This document shows positions 46,543 through 57,500 of a DNA stretch of 64,000 bases, piece by piece. The stretch covers positions 23,436,001-23,500,000 of the forward strand of contig OZ234494.1 in the NCBI GenBank assembly GCA_965153455.1. Reading direction: 5' to 3'. The notes under the pieces were generated by a model. The model did no database searches. It saw only the letters and a list, made by a program, of their open reading frames with translations, and was not told the DNA's origin. The position numbers and the translations under genes were made by a program. Source of the stretch: Sphagnum compactum (taxonomy: Eukaryota; Bryophyta; Sphagnopsida; Sphagnales). Within the stretch, counting starts at the first letter, position 1; each line of letters starts with the position of its first letter.

Positions 46543-47153
46543 AGACAGTCCACCTTGCTAGTAGGAGGTAATCGACGAATCGGACCGCGCAACCAACGAT
46601 AGTGTCCAACGCTGGGAATTGAAGACAATGCGAAGATTGAAGTGTCTTCAATTTCGTAACAACCTTCATATACGATTTCGGGTTTGTCACCAGAAGTGGG
46701 GTCGACCTGCAACAAAATCTCTAGGGTGTGAGAGTCCAGAGAAATACGATAGTATTAGGCTCGAAGGGGTTCAATTTCAAAACAAGCGTGCACCTCTCGA
46801 AGTTCGGGTTCTTCATCATGAGGATGTTGCATTAAGGTCAAATCTAGAGATGATTCCAGAAGCGGTTCTTCATTCGCTCATGCGGCTTGGGGCCCGTAAG
46901 ATGTGACCATGTGCAACGCCATAATTTCAAGGAGAAAAAGAAAGTCAGATCTTCAATCAAAATCAGATCGACAATGAAAGTGTGGAGGACTTGTTACATT
47001 GAAATGTGTAGTTGTAATTTATAGATCAAGGAAAAGAAAGGAAATGCGTGAGTAATGGCCTAGAACCATGGTAAAGTAAAACTTAAGGTCAAAGGGAAAA
47101 ATTGAAGGTTGAAATAAAATTGTTAGTGGGAAAATGTGTTTTTCCTTCACCTT
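46543..47153. other. Non-coding, no recognised feature
   Basis: GC-richer to about 46,910, then AT-rich. A 95-codon plus frame (46,619-46,906) overlaps the end of a minus frame inside copy B. It has no recognised motif and could be remnant internal sequence of the L1 element. Confidence 0.3.
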
Positions 47154-47460
47154 CCATTGGCCAACAAGCTTAGAACATTCCATTGGCCACCAAATTTGGA
47201 ACAATCCATTGGCCACCAAGCTTGGAACCTTCCATTGGCCACCAAGCTTGGAACCTTCCATTGGCCACCAAGTTTAAACCTTCCATTGGCCAACTAGCTT
47301 AGAACATTCCATTGGCCATCAAACTTGGAACATTCCATTGGCCACCAAACTTGGAACATTCCATTGGCCACCAAACTTGGAACATTCCATTGGCCACCAA
47401 ACTTGGAACATTCCATTGGTCACCAAGCTTGAACTTTCCATTGGCCACCAAGCTTTGGAT
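47154..47460. repeat. 26-bp minisatellite, about 12 copies
   Basis: Unit CCATTGGCCACCAAGCTTGG plus AACATT or AACCTT, repeated about 12 times from 47,154. Most units contain the palindrome CCAAGCTTGG or its variant CCAAACTTGG. Because 26 is not a multiple of three, the frames read through it are not conserved peptide repeats. Confidence 0.95.
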
Positions 47461-49429
47461 CTACCTTCACCTCCCTTCTCCTTCTCTTTAAAAGGCGGAC
47501 TCGGATCATTAGGGGTTCTATTTTTCCCCGGACATAATTTTCAATTGAAATTTTAAGAATACTTGTTCCCACAAGCTTCTTAAGGAGGAAAATAATGATT
47601 GGTCTTGGTGGATGGTAGGAAAAAGGAGAGTAGAATGAACATTTTATACTAGTTTTGAAGGGTATGGAAGTGAGTAGGTAAGGTGTTAGCAAATTGAAAT
47701 CTTTAAAAAAAATTCAAAAACCCTCTCGGGTTTCGTGGCATAATTTTTTACCAGTTTAGCTACAGAGATTAAGATTTGGTAGCAAAGTGCGTCTTGTAGT
47801 TAACTTTCTAAGGAGCTAAGGCAAGCCAGATTTGAATAACCTATGTTTTAGAAACAATATATTAACTGATTGGTGATTTGTAGCTAAGTTGAACATGGTG
47901 TTGAGTCCTTAAAAGTTGGTTTAAATGAATAAAAATTTGACATAAAATTCTAGGATTTGGAATGTTTGAGCTTGGAAAATATATCTATCAGTTATAATTG
48001 TAAATGATGCATAAGAGGCAAGCTACTTAGTCTCAACTATAAACGTAATCTAACATCTAGAATTACACTTGCATTTTTCCTTCACCAGTAACATTTGTGC
48101 TTTCAAGCATAATCATCTTGTATAGTCGAGAGTAAAAGGAGAAAAAGTCGCCTCACAAACTCATACTATTAAAAGATTTACAAATTGTGCAATTCATTGA
48201 AAGTGTAAATGCAGGCCTTTAGTTGGATTATAGTGGTGTATTAAAATGTATGAGTATGTAAATATAAATATCATTATTGATACATTTCAAACTTTTCTAG
48301 GCTAGATTATTAAATGCTTCATTGATACGAACCAATTCCCTTATTGAAATAATTAATTATCATAATGATCTAAATAACTAAAATTTAAATAATATAATAA
48401 TTATTATAATCCTATTTTTTGTGATCAATGTTCAATTTTTGTGTTAATAATATTTCACCACATTGGAATTCATAATATTATATTGGTATACATACATATC
48501 AAACCATAGAATATCATGAACGGTGAAAGTCCATTTTTGAATTGAAATTAAAAGTAATGGGTATATTTTATTAAACATTCAATAAGGGTGTAAATATGAA
48601 TATGACTATATATACCTCAATGTCTTCTACTCAAATTCATGTGTATTATTTAATATTTCAGAATGAATTATTTGTTATTATTTTTTAATTAGTAATTAAT
48701 ATGTAATATACTTAATTACCATGAAATAATTACGTAAAGTAAATAATAAAATATTCATATGAATTCATTAATCAAATTTGATTAATTAGTATCTAATTAA
48801 TTCAGATAATACTTAATTAATTATCTAATATCCAATTATTTAACTTGGGAACTAATTATATAAATTAATTAATTCAAATAATTATAGATAGCAAACTTTT
48901 GTAATGTGGGTGAATAATTATTGAAATTTATTTTAATTCAAATGATCAATTATCAACATAATTAATTATCTAATAATTAATCACCTAATAATTGTTTTGA
49001 TAATTAATTATTTGAATCAATCAATTAACTAGTTATCTAAATTATATTGATTAATTAATATAATCAATCTTGATAATTAATTATCATATATTTAATTCAA
49101 ATAATTAAATTCCAAATAATTATGTCAGATGATTAATTATAAATTATAAATTAATTAAAAAATTAAAATCAAATAGAAAGCATTTGGGAAATGTTTTTTT
49201 GTAGTTACAAATCAATTGCAACTAGGGTGCCACTAAAAGATTTAATCCATATGTTTTGTCTTCAATATTTCATTTCACAAATTATATAAAGGAGGTGTTT
49301 CCTTTTGCATTCTCACATTAAAATGTGCCATATTGGGATGAACGTATAAAAAATTAACCCTAAAGGCAAAACACATAACAAATTAAACAACTTATTTGAC
49401 TATTCTTTAGTTCACGTACTATTCTAATA
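47461..49429. other. Non-coding, extremely AT-rich at 48,340-49,190
   Basis: 48,340-49,190 is dominated by AATTAATTA-type self-complementary words. A GTAGTTACAA...TTGCAACTAG motif of the kind found near 40 and 45 kb occurs at about 49,200-49,240. No gene seen. Confidence 0.45.
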
Positions 49430-49512
49430 TTCTACCTTCCTACCTACCTACTTGCCTACCTAAATAAGTAGGTCCTACTTTTCTACCTACCTAGATAGTA
49501 AGTAAGTAGTTA
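49430..49512. repeat. CTAC/GTAG tetranucleotide tract hosting the LTR
   Basis: TACCTACCTACTTGCC and AGTAAGTAAGTAG words precede the LTR-like copy at 49,513. Matching GTAAGTAGGTAGG follows at 50,331-50,360. The tract was evidently one microsatellite before insertion. Confidence 0.75.
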
Positions 49513-50325
49513 TGATGCGCTCCTTGGTCTCGGGGTGAACCCACTTGAGGGTTCACCAATTTGAAGTTGCGGAAAGTTGGGATCGAAGGGCACGCTCCCG
49601 ACTTCCAACTCTAGAAAGGGGTAGAGGGTCGAGTTGGAAGCCCGGGATTAGACTAGGAAGAAGGACTAGCTTAGCTTGTGTGAATCTGCATCCAAAAACC
49701 AACCACAAGAGGTTAGTTTAGAATTCGGGACACCCTTGGGTGTTCGGACAAGCCACGGGCACTTGGACACACAAGACTCACCACGGCCCGGGGGAAGCCA
49801 CCACCTTCCCCCATATAGTATTCTCTGCAGCTCGCCACGGAGGCTACATCCAAATGGCACATTTTGTTGGGACTCCCGAAATGGAGTCCCGAAACTGTCC
49901 CGGCGGGACTCTTGGAACTTTGAACGGTCATAACTCCCAATTCCGGAGTTCGATTGTGATGAGGTTTGAACCGAAGTTGTAGCCCTCGTCGAGATCTTTC
50001 CAACGCCATGTCTCACTCCTTGAGGCAACGTCAGGAAAGGGTCGATTCCCGACTTTTAGTGGTCGGGAGTCAAACTGCCAGTTTGACTCCCGGCCCTTCT
50101 TTTGCCCATAACTTGGGCTGCAGATGTCCAAATGGCCAATGCGAGGCCATTTTCGATATCTACGTTTCAAGACCTTTCCAATGAAATCAAAAATACCTCA
50201 ATGCAAGGTGTTTTGGGCCTTGCTGTCGAGCTCTGAACATTTAGGAGTCCCGGAGGGCTCCAAACCTTCAACTTTTCCAAGTGTTGGGCTTCACCCCCAC
50301 ACTTGGCCAAAGTGGGGTTGCGACA
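49513..50325 (+). mobile_element. LTR-like repeat L1, copy C, solo LTR with AGTTA target duplication
   Basis: An 813-bp block starting TGATGCGCTCC and ending GGGGTTGCGACA, flanked by perfect 5-bp direct repeats AGTTA (49,508-49,512 and 50,326-50,330). TG...CA ends plus a 5-bp target duplication are the signature of LTR retrotransposon integration. The absence of internal sequence makes it a solo LTR formed by LTR-LTR recombination. No coding function is expected; frames in both directions are incidental. Confidence 0.85.
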
Positions 50326-50330
50326 AGTTA

Positions 50331-50375
50331 GGTAAGTAAGTAGGTAAGTAGGTAGGTTGGAGCTATATCAACTTA
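50331..50375. repeat. GTAG tetranucleotide tract, right side of the solo LTR
   Basis: GTAAGTAAGTAGGTAAGTAG continues the microsatellite seen at 49,430-49,512. Confidence 0.75.
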
Positions 50376-50578
50376 CCTACCTATAACTATGTATTGACCT
50401 ACCTAGGTACATATATATATTTGTTTCCAAACTTCAATTAATATGTCACATGGCAATTTTTGATTGTGCCATGTGTCATAATCCAAAACCATCTAAAACG
50501 AATAATCATAATGGACGATGGATATCAATATTTCAAAACAAAATCAATATGGTGCAAAACATTTTTTTTTTTGTAGTG

Positions 50579-51452
50579 AATGTTACCATGTTTGCCAAGT
50601 TTTGTTCCTTGACATGCACAATAGATACATCCAAATAACAAGGTGATGTGGACCGTAGTAGGTCATCCCATACATTTTTCCCTTCACACTCGCACCATGT
50701 ATTCTCCCTCTATTAATCACCTCTACGGCATGGGCTTTCAATCCCTTAGCAAGTCGTTCTTGCACCTCCACCTCTAATGCCTTTTTTTCTACCCGCTTAT
50801 GAACACAAGTTTCTAATTTAGGAAGGTGAGTTGGCATTGTAATGTGTGATGTACCTATTGTTGGATTAATGGTAGCCACAATGCTTGAAAGAGGGGCCAT
50901 TGAAACACTTGTAGTTGGAGGTAGAAATGGCAACATACTGACCCCTTGTGACACTTTAGCAACAACTTACAATTGGGCACCTTGGTGAAATGGCATTACG
51001 AAATTTGGGTTCCTCTAGGATGGCCCAAGCAGCCGTTGGCCAAAATTGGAACTTTAATTTTGTTGTGGAGGCATATATTGTATCAAGGGGGGCCTCCGAC
51101 AAACCCATGGGCCCACTATGGACCCCATTAGGCCCAAGTTTGTTGGGGTGCATTATTTTGTGATCCCCATGTTTGACCCGACCCCCCTTGCATCCATGGT
51201 TGTCCCTTTCCTTGGCCCCATGGAGACCCATTATTTTCGGGACATTGGGAAATAACCACATTTACAGGGGACATTGCAAACCAACCACTTTAATTGGGCT
51301 ATATTGCAACTTAACAACAAGTCCATCACCTTGGTCTCCATTCGGTGGTGGTTTGATGGTGGGCATTTTGGTGACCTTTTTACCAAAAACATCAATTTCA
51401 AAACACGAGGAATGAGGTTAATGTAAATGTTGAAAGGATAGGATGTACACAA
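50579..51452 (-). pseudogene. Degraded ORF, possibly transposon-associated
   Basis: Minus-strand pieces (51,452-50,956, then 50,954-50,583 with 123 codons) read in a protein-like way. The second contains KALEVEVQERLAKGLKAHA, then KMYGMTYYGPHHLVIW. After a frame change it reads VSIVHVKEQNLANMVTF, up to a CACTAC junction at 50,578. The style resembles the C-terminal part of CACTA-associated proteins, but I cannot name a domain. Stops and frame changes make it non-functional. Confidence 0.3.
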
Positions 51453-51545
51453 GTATATGTAAAGTCATAAAAAATATAAATACAATAGGCTATACAAATA
51501 GATGTGTATGTGACAGATGTAAACATTAAACATCTCCCAACGGAT

Positions 51546-51670
51546 GGAATTCATCCATAATGTTCATCCATAATTCGTAATTAAATCTTAGTTAACTTTT
51601 AGTTAAGTCCTAGTTAAGTTTTAGTTAAGACCTAGTTAAGTCCTAGTTAAGTCTTAATTAACATTTCAAT
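51546..51670. repeat. Direct repeat flanking the gypsy fragment, left
   Basis: GGAATTCATCCATAATGTTC is followed by a series of TAGTTAAGTCC-type 11-bp words. The same sequence begins again exactly 1,100 bp later, at 52,646. Confidence 0.85.
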
Positions 51671-52580
51671 TACCGTGAGCTTAATAAACTCTCCAATAAG
51701 AATTGGTACCCTTTGCCCCTAATCTTAAGGTTGTTGACCCAATTCAGTCATGCCAAGGTGTACATCAAGATTGATCTACGTGGAACATACAACTTGGTGC
51801 GCATTTGAGAAGGCAATGAATGGAAGAAAATGTTTAGATATTGTTATGGCCATTTTAAATATGTTATGATGCCATTTGGCTTTATAAACACACTTTCTAT
51901 TTTTCAACATTTGATAAATGATGTCTTTTGTGAGTATTTGGATGATTTTGCGATTTGTTACATTGATGACATCCTTATTTTTTCAAAGAACGCGGAGGAC
52001 CATGAGCGCCATGTACATCTAGTTTTGGAGAAGCTTTAGGAGGTCAGACTTTACACCAAATTAGAGAAGTGTGAATTTCATCAATTTGAAATGGAATTTT
52101 TGGGTTACGTCATCTCTGGAAATGATATTTGCATGGATTTTCGCAAGGTTCAGACCATTACTAATTGGGCTACTTCAACTTTTGTTCAAGGTGTCAAATG
52201 TTTTCTTAGATTTTCTAACTTTTATTGACATTTCATTGCCCACTATTCTTCAATAGTGGCCCCTTTTACTAGAGCTACTAGGAAGGATCAACCTTTTTCT
52301 TGGGGAGTTGAAGCTAATAATGTTTTTCAATATTTGAAGGTGTATTTCACGTCTATCGTAGTTTTGATCCATGTAAACCCTTCCAAACCTTTTGTCTTGG
52401 AGATGGACGTTTTTAACTTTATAGTAGGCATCGTGTTCTCACAACTTGGAGAAGACAATTTTTTTCATCCTGTTGATTTTCGTTCCCGTAATTTTTCTCC
52501 TATGAAGATTATTAATTACGAGATTCATGATAAAGAGTTTTCTAGCAATCGTGGATGCCTTTGAAGAATGGCGTCATAGT
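51671..52580 (+). mobile_element. Ty3/gypsy retrotransposon RT-RNase H fragment
   Basis: One long plus-strand frame resembles Ty3/gypsy pol. NYRELNKLSNKNWYPLPLI marks the RT start, IDLRGTYNLVRI and MMPFGFINTLSIFQHLIND follow, and the catalytic motif YIDDILIFSK is intact. EFLGYVISG and HFIAHYSSIVAPFTRATRKD form the connection, and PSKPFVLEMDVFNFIVGIVF with NYEIHDKEF the RNase H region. In-frame stops are TGA 51,806-51,808, TAG 52,037-52,039 and TGA 52,226-52,228, plus a one-base shift near 52,545 before AIVDAFEEWRH. At each TGA the family normally has arginine, so CGA-to-TGA changes (methylated-CpG decay) are likely. No gag, protease or integrase is present. Confidence 0.92.
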
Positions 52581-52645
52581 TAGGAAAGTTCTCAAGAAAC
52601 TTCCTTACTTAATGCACACATAAAAGTGTCCTTAGAAATTTCCTT

Positions 52646-52759
52646 GGAATTCATCCATAATGTTCATCCATAATTCTTAGTTAACTCCTAGTTAACTTTC
52701 AATTAAATCCTAGTTAATTCTCAATTAAAATTCAATTAAGTCTTAGTTAATTTTTTTTA
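52646..52759. repeat. Direct repeat flanking the gypsy fragment, right
   Basis: Second copy of the 51,546-51,670 repeat, with the same GGAATTCATCCATAATGTTC start and TAGTTAA/CAATTAA word series. It is followed by a C-rich CCTACCTACCCCAACCC tract to about 52,860. Confidence 0.85.
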
Positions 52760-52859
52760 GGAAGCTCCTACCTACCCCAACCCACCTATTGCCCTTCTTC
52801 TTACCAACCCACCTACCTCCTTCATCCTATTAACCCCCTCCCCACCCACTTCCTTCTGC

Positions 52860-53260
52860 ACTCACTTCAATCATTAGAACTTTCAACCTAGAGAGAGCTT
52901 GAGTAGTTTAGAGCTTCAGGAATGTGAAATCTAAAGGACCTTCAAGGGCTAGGAGTTTTAAGAGTGCCCCAACAAGAGGAGTTTCAATGTGGTGGTAGCA
53001 GGAGTGTGAAAACAAGAGGATTGTCAAAGTGGTGGCAAAAGTGGGAACTTGAAGTTAAGCTCCCCTCTCCTCCTCCTTTCTTATTTTATGCATTGTTGCG
53101 AAAGATGACAACGATGACATAGTTATTGTTATGGACCGACTACAAACAAGTGGAGAATTATAAGACAAGACAAGCTTTATTGACCCATCAACTGGTGTTG
53201 ATGTGCTGAGGGTTGTTCCCCAGACTATCTCCTTTTATAACCCTGAGCCATACTAGTCCC
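52860..53260. other. Non-coding, no recognised feature
   Basis: Moderately GC-balanced. Contains GTGGTGG-type words around 52,990-53,040 and nothing else I can support. Confidence 0.35.
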
Positions 53261-53464
53261 AAAATATCCTAGGCCATGATATTGCCAAAAGTATCCCAAA
53301 ATATCCTAGGCCATGATATTGCCAAAAGTATCCCAAAATATCTTAAGCCATGATATTGCCAAAAGTATCCCAAAATATCCTAGGCCATGATATTGCCAAA
53401 AGTATCCCAAAATATCCTAGGACATGACATTGCCAAAAGTATCCCAAAATATCCTAGGCCATGA
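53261..53464. repeat. 37-bp minisatellite, about 5.5 copies
   Basis: AAAATATCCTAGGCCATGAT plus ATTGCCAAAAGTATCCC repeats with starts at 53,261, 53,298, 53,335, 53,372, 53,409 and 53,446. Copies differ by only one or two bases. Confidence 0.95.
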
Positions 53465-53819
53465 CAGTTATCTTCTTCGCAGTAAAAGAAAAAGAAAGAA
53501 GCAAAAAACAATGACGATGAAGAGAAAATGATGACAAATAGTTGCAATGTTCCACATCATAATGTTGTGATCTTGCAAGAGCAAAAAAATGATGATGAAA
53601 GCTACTTGTCATCATTTTGCTACGATCTTGTAAGTAAAAAATAATGACAATGAACGTTGCTTGTCGTCATTCTACTATGATGTTTGAAAAGCAAATCAAC
53701 AATGACGAGTAATGCAGTTGGTCGTTATTGTTCTATTTTGGTTTTGCAAGAATGAAAGAATGATGACAAGCAGCTACTCGTCGTGGTTGTGATGTGGTCT
53801 TGCAAGCATCAAACAACAA
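53465..53819. repeat. Degenerate ATGATGAC / GCAAGAxxAAA tract
   Basis: Blocks of the form 'AATGATGA...GCTACTCGTC(A/G)T...TGCTATGATCTTGCAAG' recur about four or five times at spacings near 60-80 bp. It is an imperfect tandem repeat without coding content. Confidence 0.5.
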
Positions 53820-54500
53820 TGATGAGCGAACCATACCAAAACCTATAAGGAAAGCAATACCCTTTTTGGGGTAATCTACAAATACCATGGACTTAATTAT
53901 TTTGGTTCGGGCTATCGGAGGGCTATTGCTCATGCCCATAATTACTCAATTCACATGCACTACCCCTCTTCAAGTATCCCATCAAACTTTTGGGCTCCAT
54001 AACATATCTTTGGAATTTGGAAGGGTATTTCATAACCTTAGCAAAACTTAGAAGGAAAACAATACCCACATCATTTTGTGATAATATCGTGAACCATGAA
54101 ACATTTTTATAAAAAAAAAACTTATTCCATGTTCATTATGTCATGCCAGACATATTGATTCAAGTAAATGAAAGTATTGCAAAGTTTGTCACATTGATGG
54201 TAGAATGTCACTTGAACAAAGTTATGGAGTTTAAATGTAATGCCTACATCATCTTGGGATACCTGCATTCACCATGAAACTTGGAAGGTATTACATAGCC
54301 CTACCAAAACCCAAAAGGAATACAATATTTGCACCATATTGTGATAATATCCTAAACCATGATATAAATGAGGGTATTGTTAAATTGGTCACATTAATGG
54401 GAAAAGGTAATGAAACTATCATTAAAATGAGGGTATTATAGTTACATTTCAAAACTTTGTTGAAGGAAACCTTATACCATCAATGTGGCAAATATTGCAA
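53820..54500 (-). repeat. Satellite-like family R4, inverted left arm
   Basis: Reverse complement of sequence at 59.4-60.9 kb. TTTTGGGCTCCATAACATAT corresponds to ATGTTATGGAGCCCAA. The block at about 54,190-54,290 corresponds to about 59,450-59,560 (TTTCATGGTGAATGCA, ACTCCATAA, TTGTTCAA and TACCATCAATGTGA). A short internal inversion is visible near 54,390-54,480. Confidence 0.8.
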
Positions 54501-57500
54501 TACTTTCGTTTACATATACCAACGATCTTACATTGGTCCATTAAACAATTCTGACCATTTATGAATTTGAAAATGTCTTTCAATTATATTAAGTAATGTT
54601 TACTTTAAAAATTTAACTAAAATAATCATTAAGACATTACATGTATAATAATGAAAAATAAAAATAAACCCACACATTAATTATTTAAGTATATCATTAT
54701 TTGATATATTGTAAAAGAAATTTTATGTAAAGGTTAAAATATACATTGACTGAACGTACATTATGTTAAGTAGTTATATTTCAAAATTCAATTAAAACCT
54801 TGATTCCTAAACCTTGAACCTTAAACCTTGATTGAAAAAAATCAGGGTTCTTATTGAAAGATTTTTTTTTATGTTCCCAAAAAAAAAATGAGGAAGATTT
54901 TGTTGATGAGAAATGCCTATGGATTACTTGGCAATATTGATCGATGATACAATGTATCGTTGTGTTACAAGAAATTCTAGCTACATTTTGGAGGTCGCAT
55001 AGCTCAACAATGCATGAGGTCCTAATTTTACAATGGAGAGACAACAGATGTAGTTGGCATGTGAACTTATGCAACATTGGATTTTATGATCATTAGAAAG
55101 CATTTACAATGGACCATTGCCTAAAGAAGGGAGATCATCTGGTGTTTACTCTTGTTAAATTATTACTTTGGTGTTCATATCTTTGATGAATTTAGCTTTG
55201 AAAAGGCAATCCCTAAAGGTTTGTCAAGCCAAAGACTAAAGCAAAAACTTGACTATATTCAATCAAGGCAGGATGATGACATCATTGAATTAGGGGTATT
55301 TGAGAAGCAAAACCCACCTGGAACTTGGATGCATGAAAATGGAGCTTGGGCACATTCACCCATGTCCAAAATGATCCTAGTACTAGTCTTTGATCATCAT
55401 AGACAAGTTTAGTAACATGAAGCAACATACAAATCATATGCATGAACGACATGATTTCTTCCAGCCATTTGACTAGCTTCCTGACCCTCATGTCTTCTCT
55501 TAAAGAATCTACTCCATTTTTTAATCAAAATGTCAATTTGATGATATGGGTGGTGAACATTTTAAGTTATTTCCATTCACAACATAATCATTGTTGTGTT
55601 CAACGATAATTGGAGGATTCAACATAATCATGTTTGATGTAATAGTAATTTAACGCCAATAACTGTAGTGTTGTTTAACTCTTTGGTGGATTCAATCTAC
55701 ACAAGGAATTGCACAATTGAATCATGTTCAACTTCTCAAGGTGTTGACAACATTGCATAACAACTTGGCCCTCATAAAGTTTTGAATCCACACAAAGTTT
55801 AGCATGGCTTCCAAAATCTTATGAACATTCTCATACCTAGCTATTTTTTAGTCCAAATCATACTCAAAGCAAGATTTGAAGGTTTCTCAGAGGCTTTCAA
55901 GAGCAAACCTTCTTCTATGAACGAACATTGATTCAAAAATTAACTCCTTGTAGTTAATTATCATCTTTGGAACACTATGGAAATTAGTTATATTGTTGTT
56001 GTTTCTCTTGTTGTTGCAATGATAATGGTGTGGTGGGACATGGAAAACGTACCTCCTCCACATTGTGATTTATTAGAGCATTCCCATGTTCTTTTAGAAC
56101 ACAATTTGGTTTTCCATTGCAAAGAAAATTTGGGCTTGTTTAGTGTGTAAACACCTATTCAAGTGCTTACATATGAATGCCTAGAAGGATTATCTAATTT
56201 TTTTTATATTGTTGTCACTAAATCAAACATTTATGTACAACACTATTGCTGCATTTCATCATCATTTGGTTAAAAAAACTCCACCTCAAATATATTATTA
56301 ATTTGATGGGTAGAGAATCTCTAATAGTTTGGAGAGTAGGCAATTTCCTTCTTCTAGTAGTTGATTTTGCTTGATAAGACTTACAACTTATGTGTTACAC
56401 CCACTAATTTAACTTGTCATTAAACTTCTTCTCAAATTCTCTACAAATGGATACCCTTTTTTTTTTGGCTTAAGAGACTTCTTTTCAAGTTATTTGCAAA
56501 TTGGTACCCATATATATATATATCGTTCATGAACTTTTATTCTCAAGTTCTTTGCAAATGGGTACCCATGTCTTCATTTTCAAGATCTATGTGAGATTAC
56601 AAGCTACAAATCCAACTTTGGATATTGGGTCATTATTGAAGCCATGGATTCAAACACAAACACAATATACATAGAATTAATATTCAATTACATGCATTAA
56701 TAAAATATACAATGTTAATAACTTATCTTCGGGAAATTTTTAATTTTCTTTGAAAATAAAGAAAAATCATGAACAAATTACATTATACATAACAATGGGT
56801 TTATATATATTATTAAAATTACAATAAACATAGATTGTAATAAATAATTATATTTTTCCAATAATTATTAAGATATTACATGTGTTAAAATGAATAAATA
56901 TTTCAATATTATATTATTATTAAATATATATAGGGTTAGGTTACATAACAAGTAGCCTACTAGCTTATTCCTTGTGCTAGGCTAAGTTGTTTAATTTGGT
57001 CAGTGTTAACATTTTAGTCAATCATACATATGAGCTTTTATTGCATTTGGTAATTCGTCTTGTGTCTGTGTTTATATCCACACCTTTAGAGAATGTTCAT
57101 CTTAGCAAATATCCAATATGCTTATCCAAATTTGTCTAAAGTAAGAAACAAAAACATTGTTTATAATCAATAGATGGCCATTCGATCTTCATGGTCACAA
57201 AGAATTGATTAATAATTAAAAAAATCACAAAGAGAATATTTTTGAGAACTAAAGTTCGTTTGAACTTTCAAAGAAAACACATTTGATTTTTTAAAAACTT
57301 ATGTTGTAAGGAAAGACTTAATTTTCTTAACTATACCACCGCCTGCATTGTCTAACCATACCCACTATATTTTTATTGCACCATGTTTTCCATTTTTTTG
57401 CTAATTAAAATAAGCATGACAGTTATGTGTTTGTTGTGCAATTAATGTGGGACATTACTTAATGTGGAGGAGTCGAAAGTTACATCTATTATAGATTATA

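Noticed and set aside
47019-47692. ORFs with repeated 'GGQWKV' or 'HWPPNLEHSIGH' peptides
   Set aside because: They are translations of the 26-bp minisatellite. The unit length is not divisible by three, and both strands are open.
48600-49180. AATTAATTA-rich stretch as a matrix-attachment region or origin
   Set aside because: Composition alone is not evidence; similar AT-rich DNA occurs at several other places in the window.
39963-50578. A single 10.6-kb CACTA element from CACTAG (39,963) to GTAGTG (50,578)
   Set aside because: The termini match only over the CACTA core plus A-rich sequence, and the 3-bp flanks (TAA and AAT) differ. The intervening DNA holds several unrelated repeats. It is kept only as an alternative right end.
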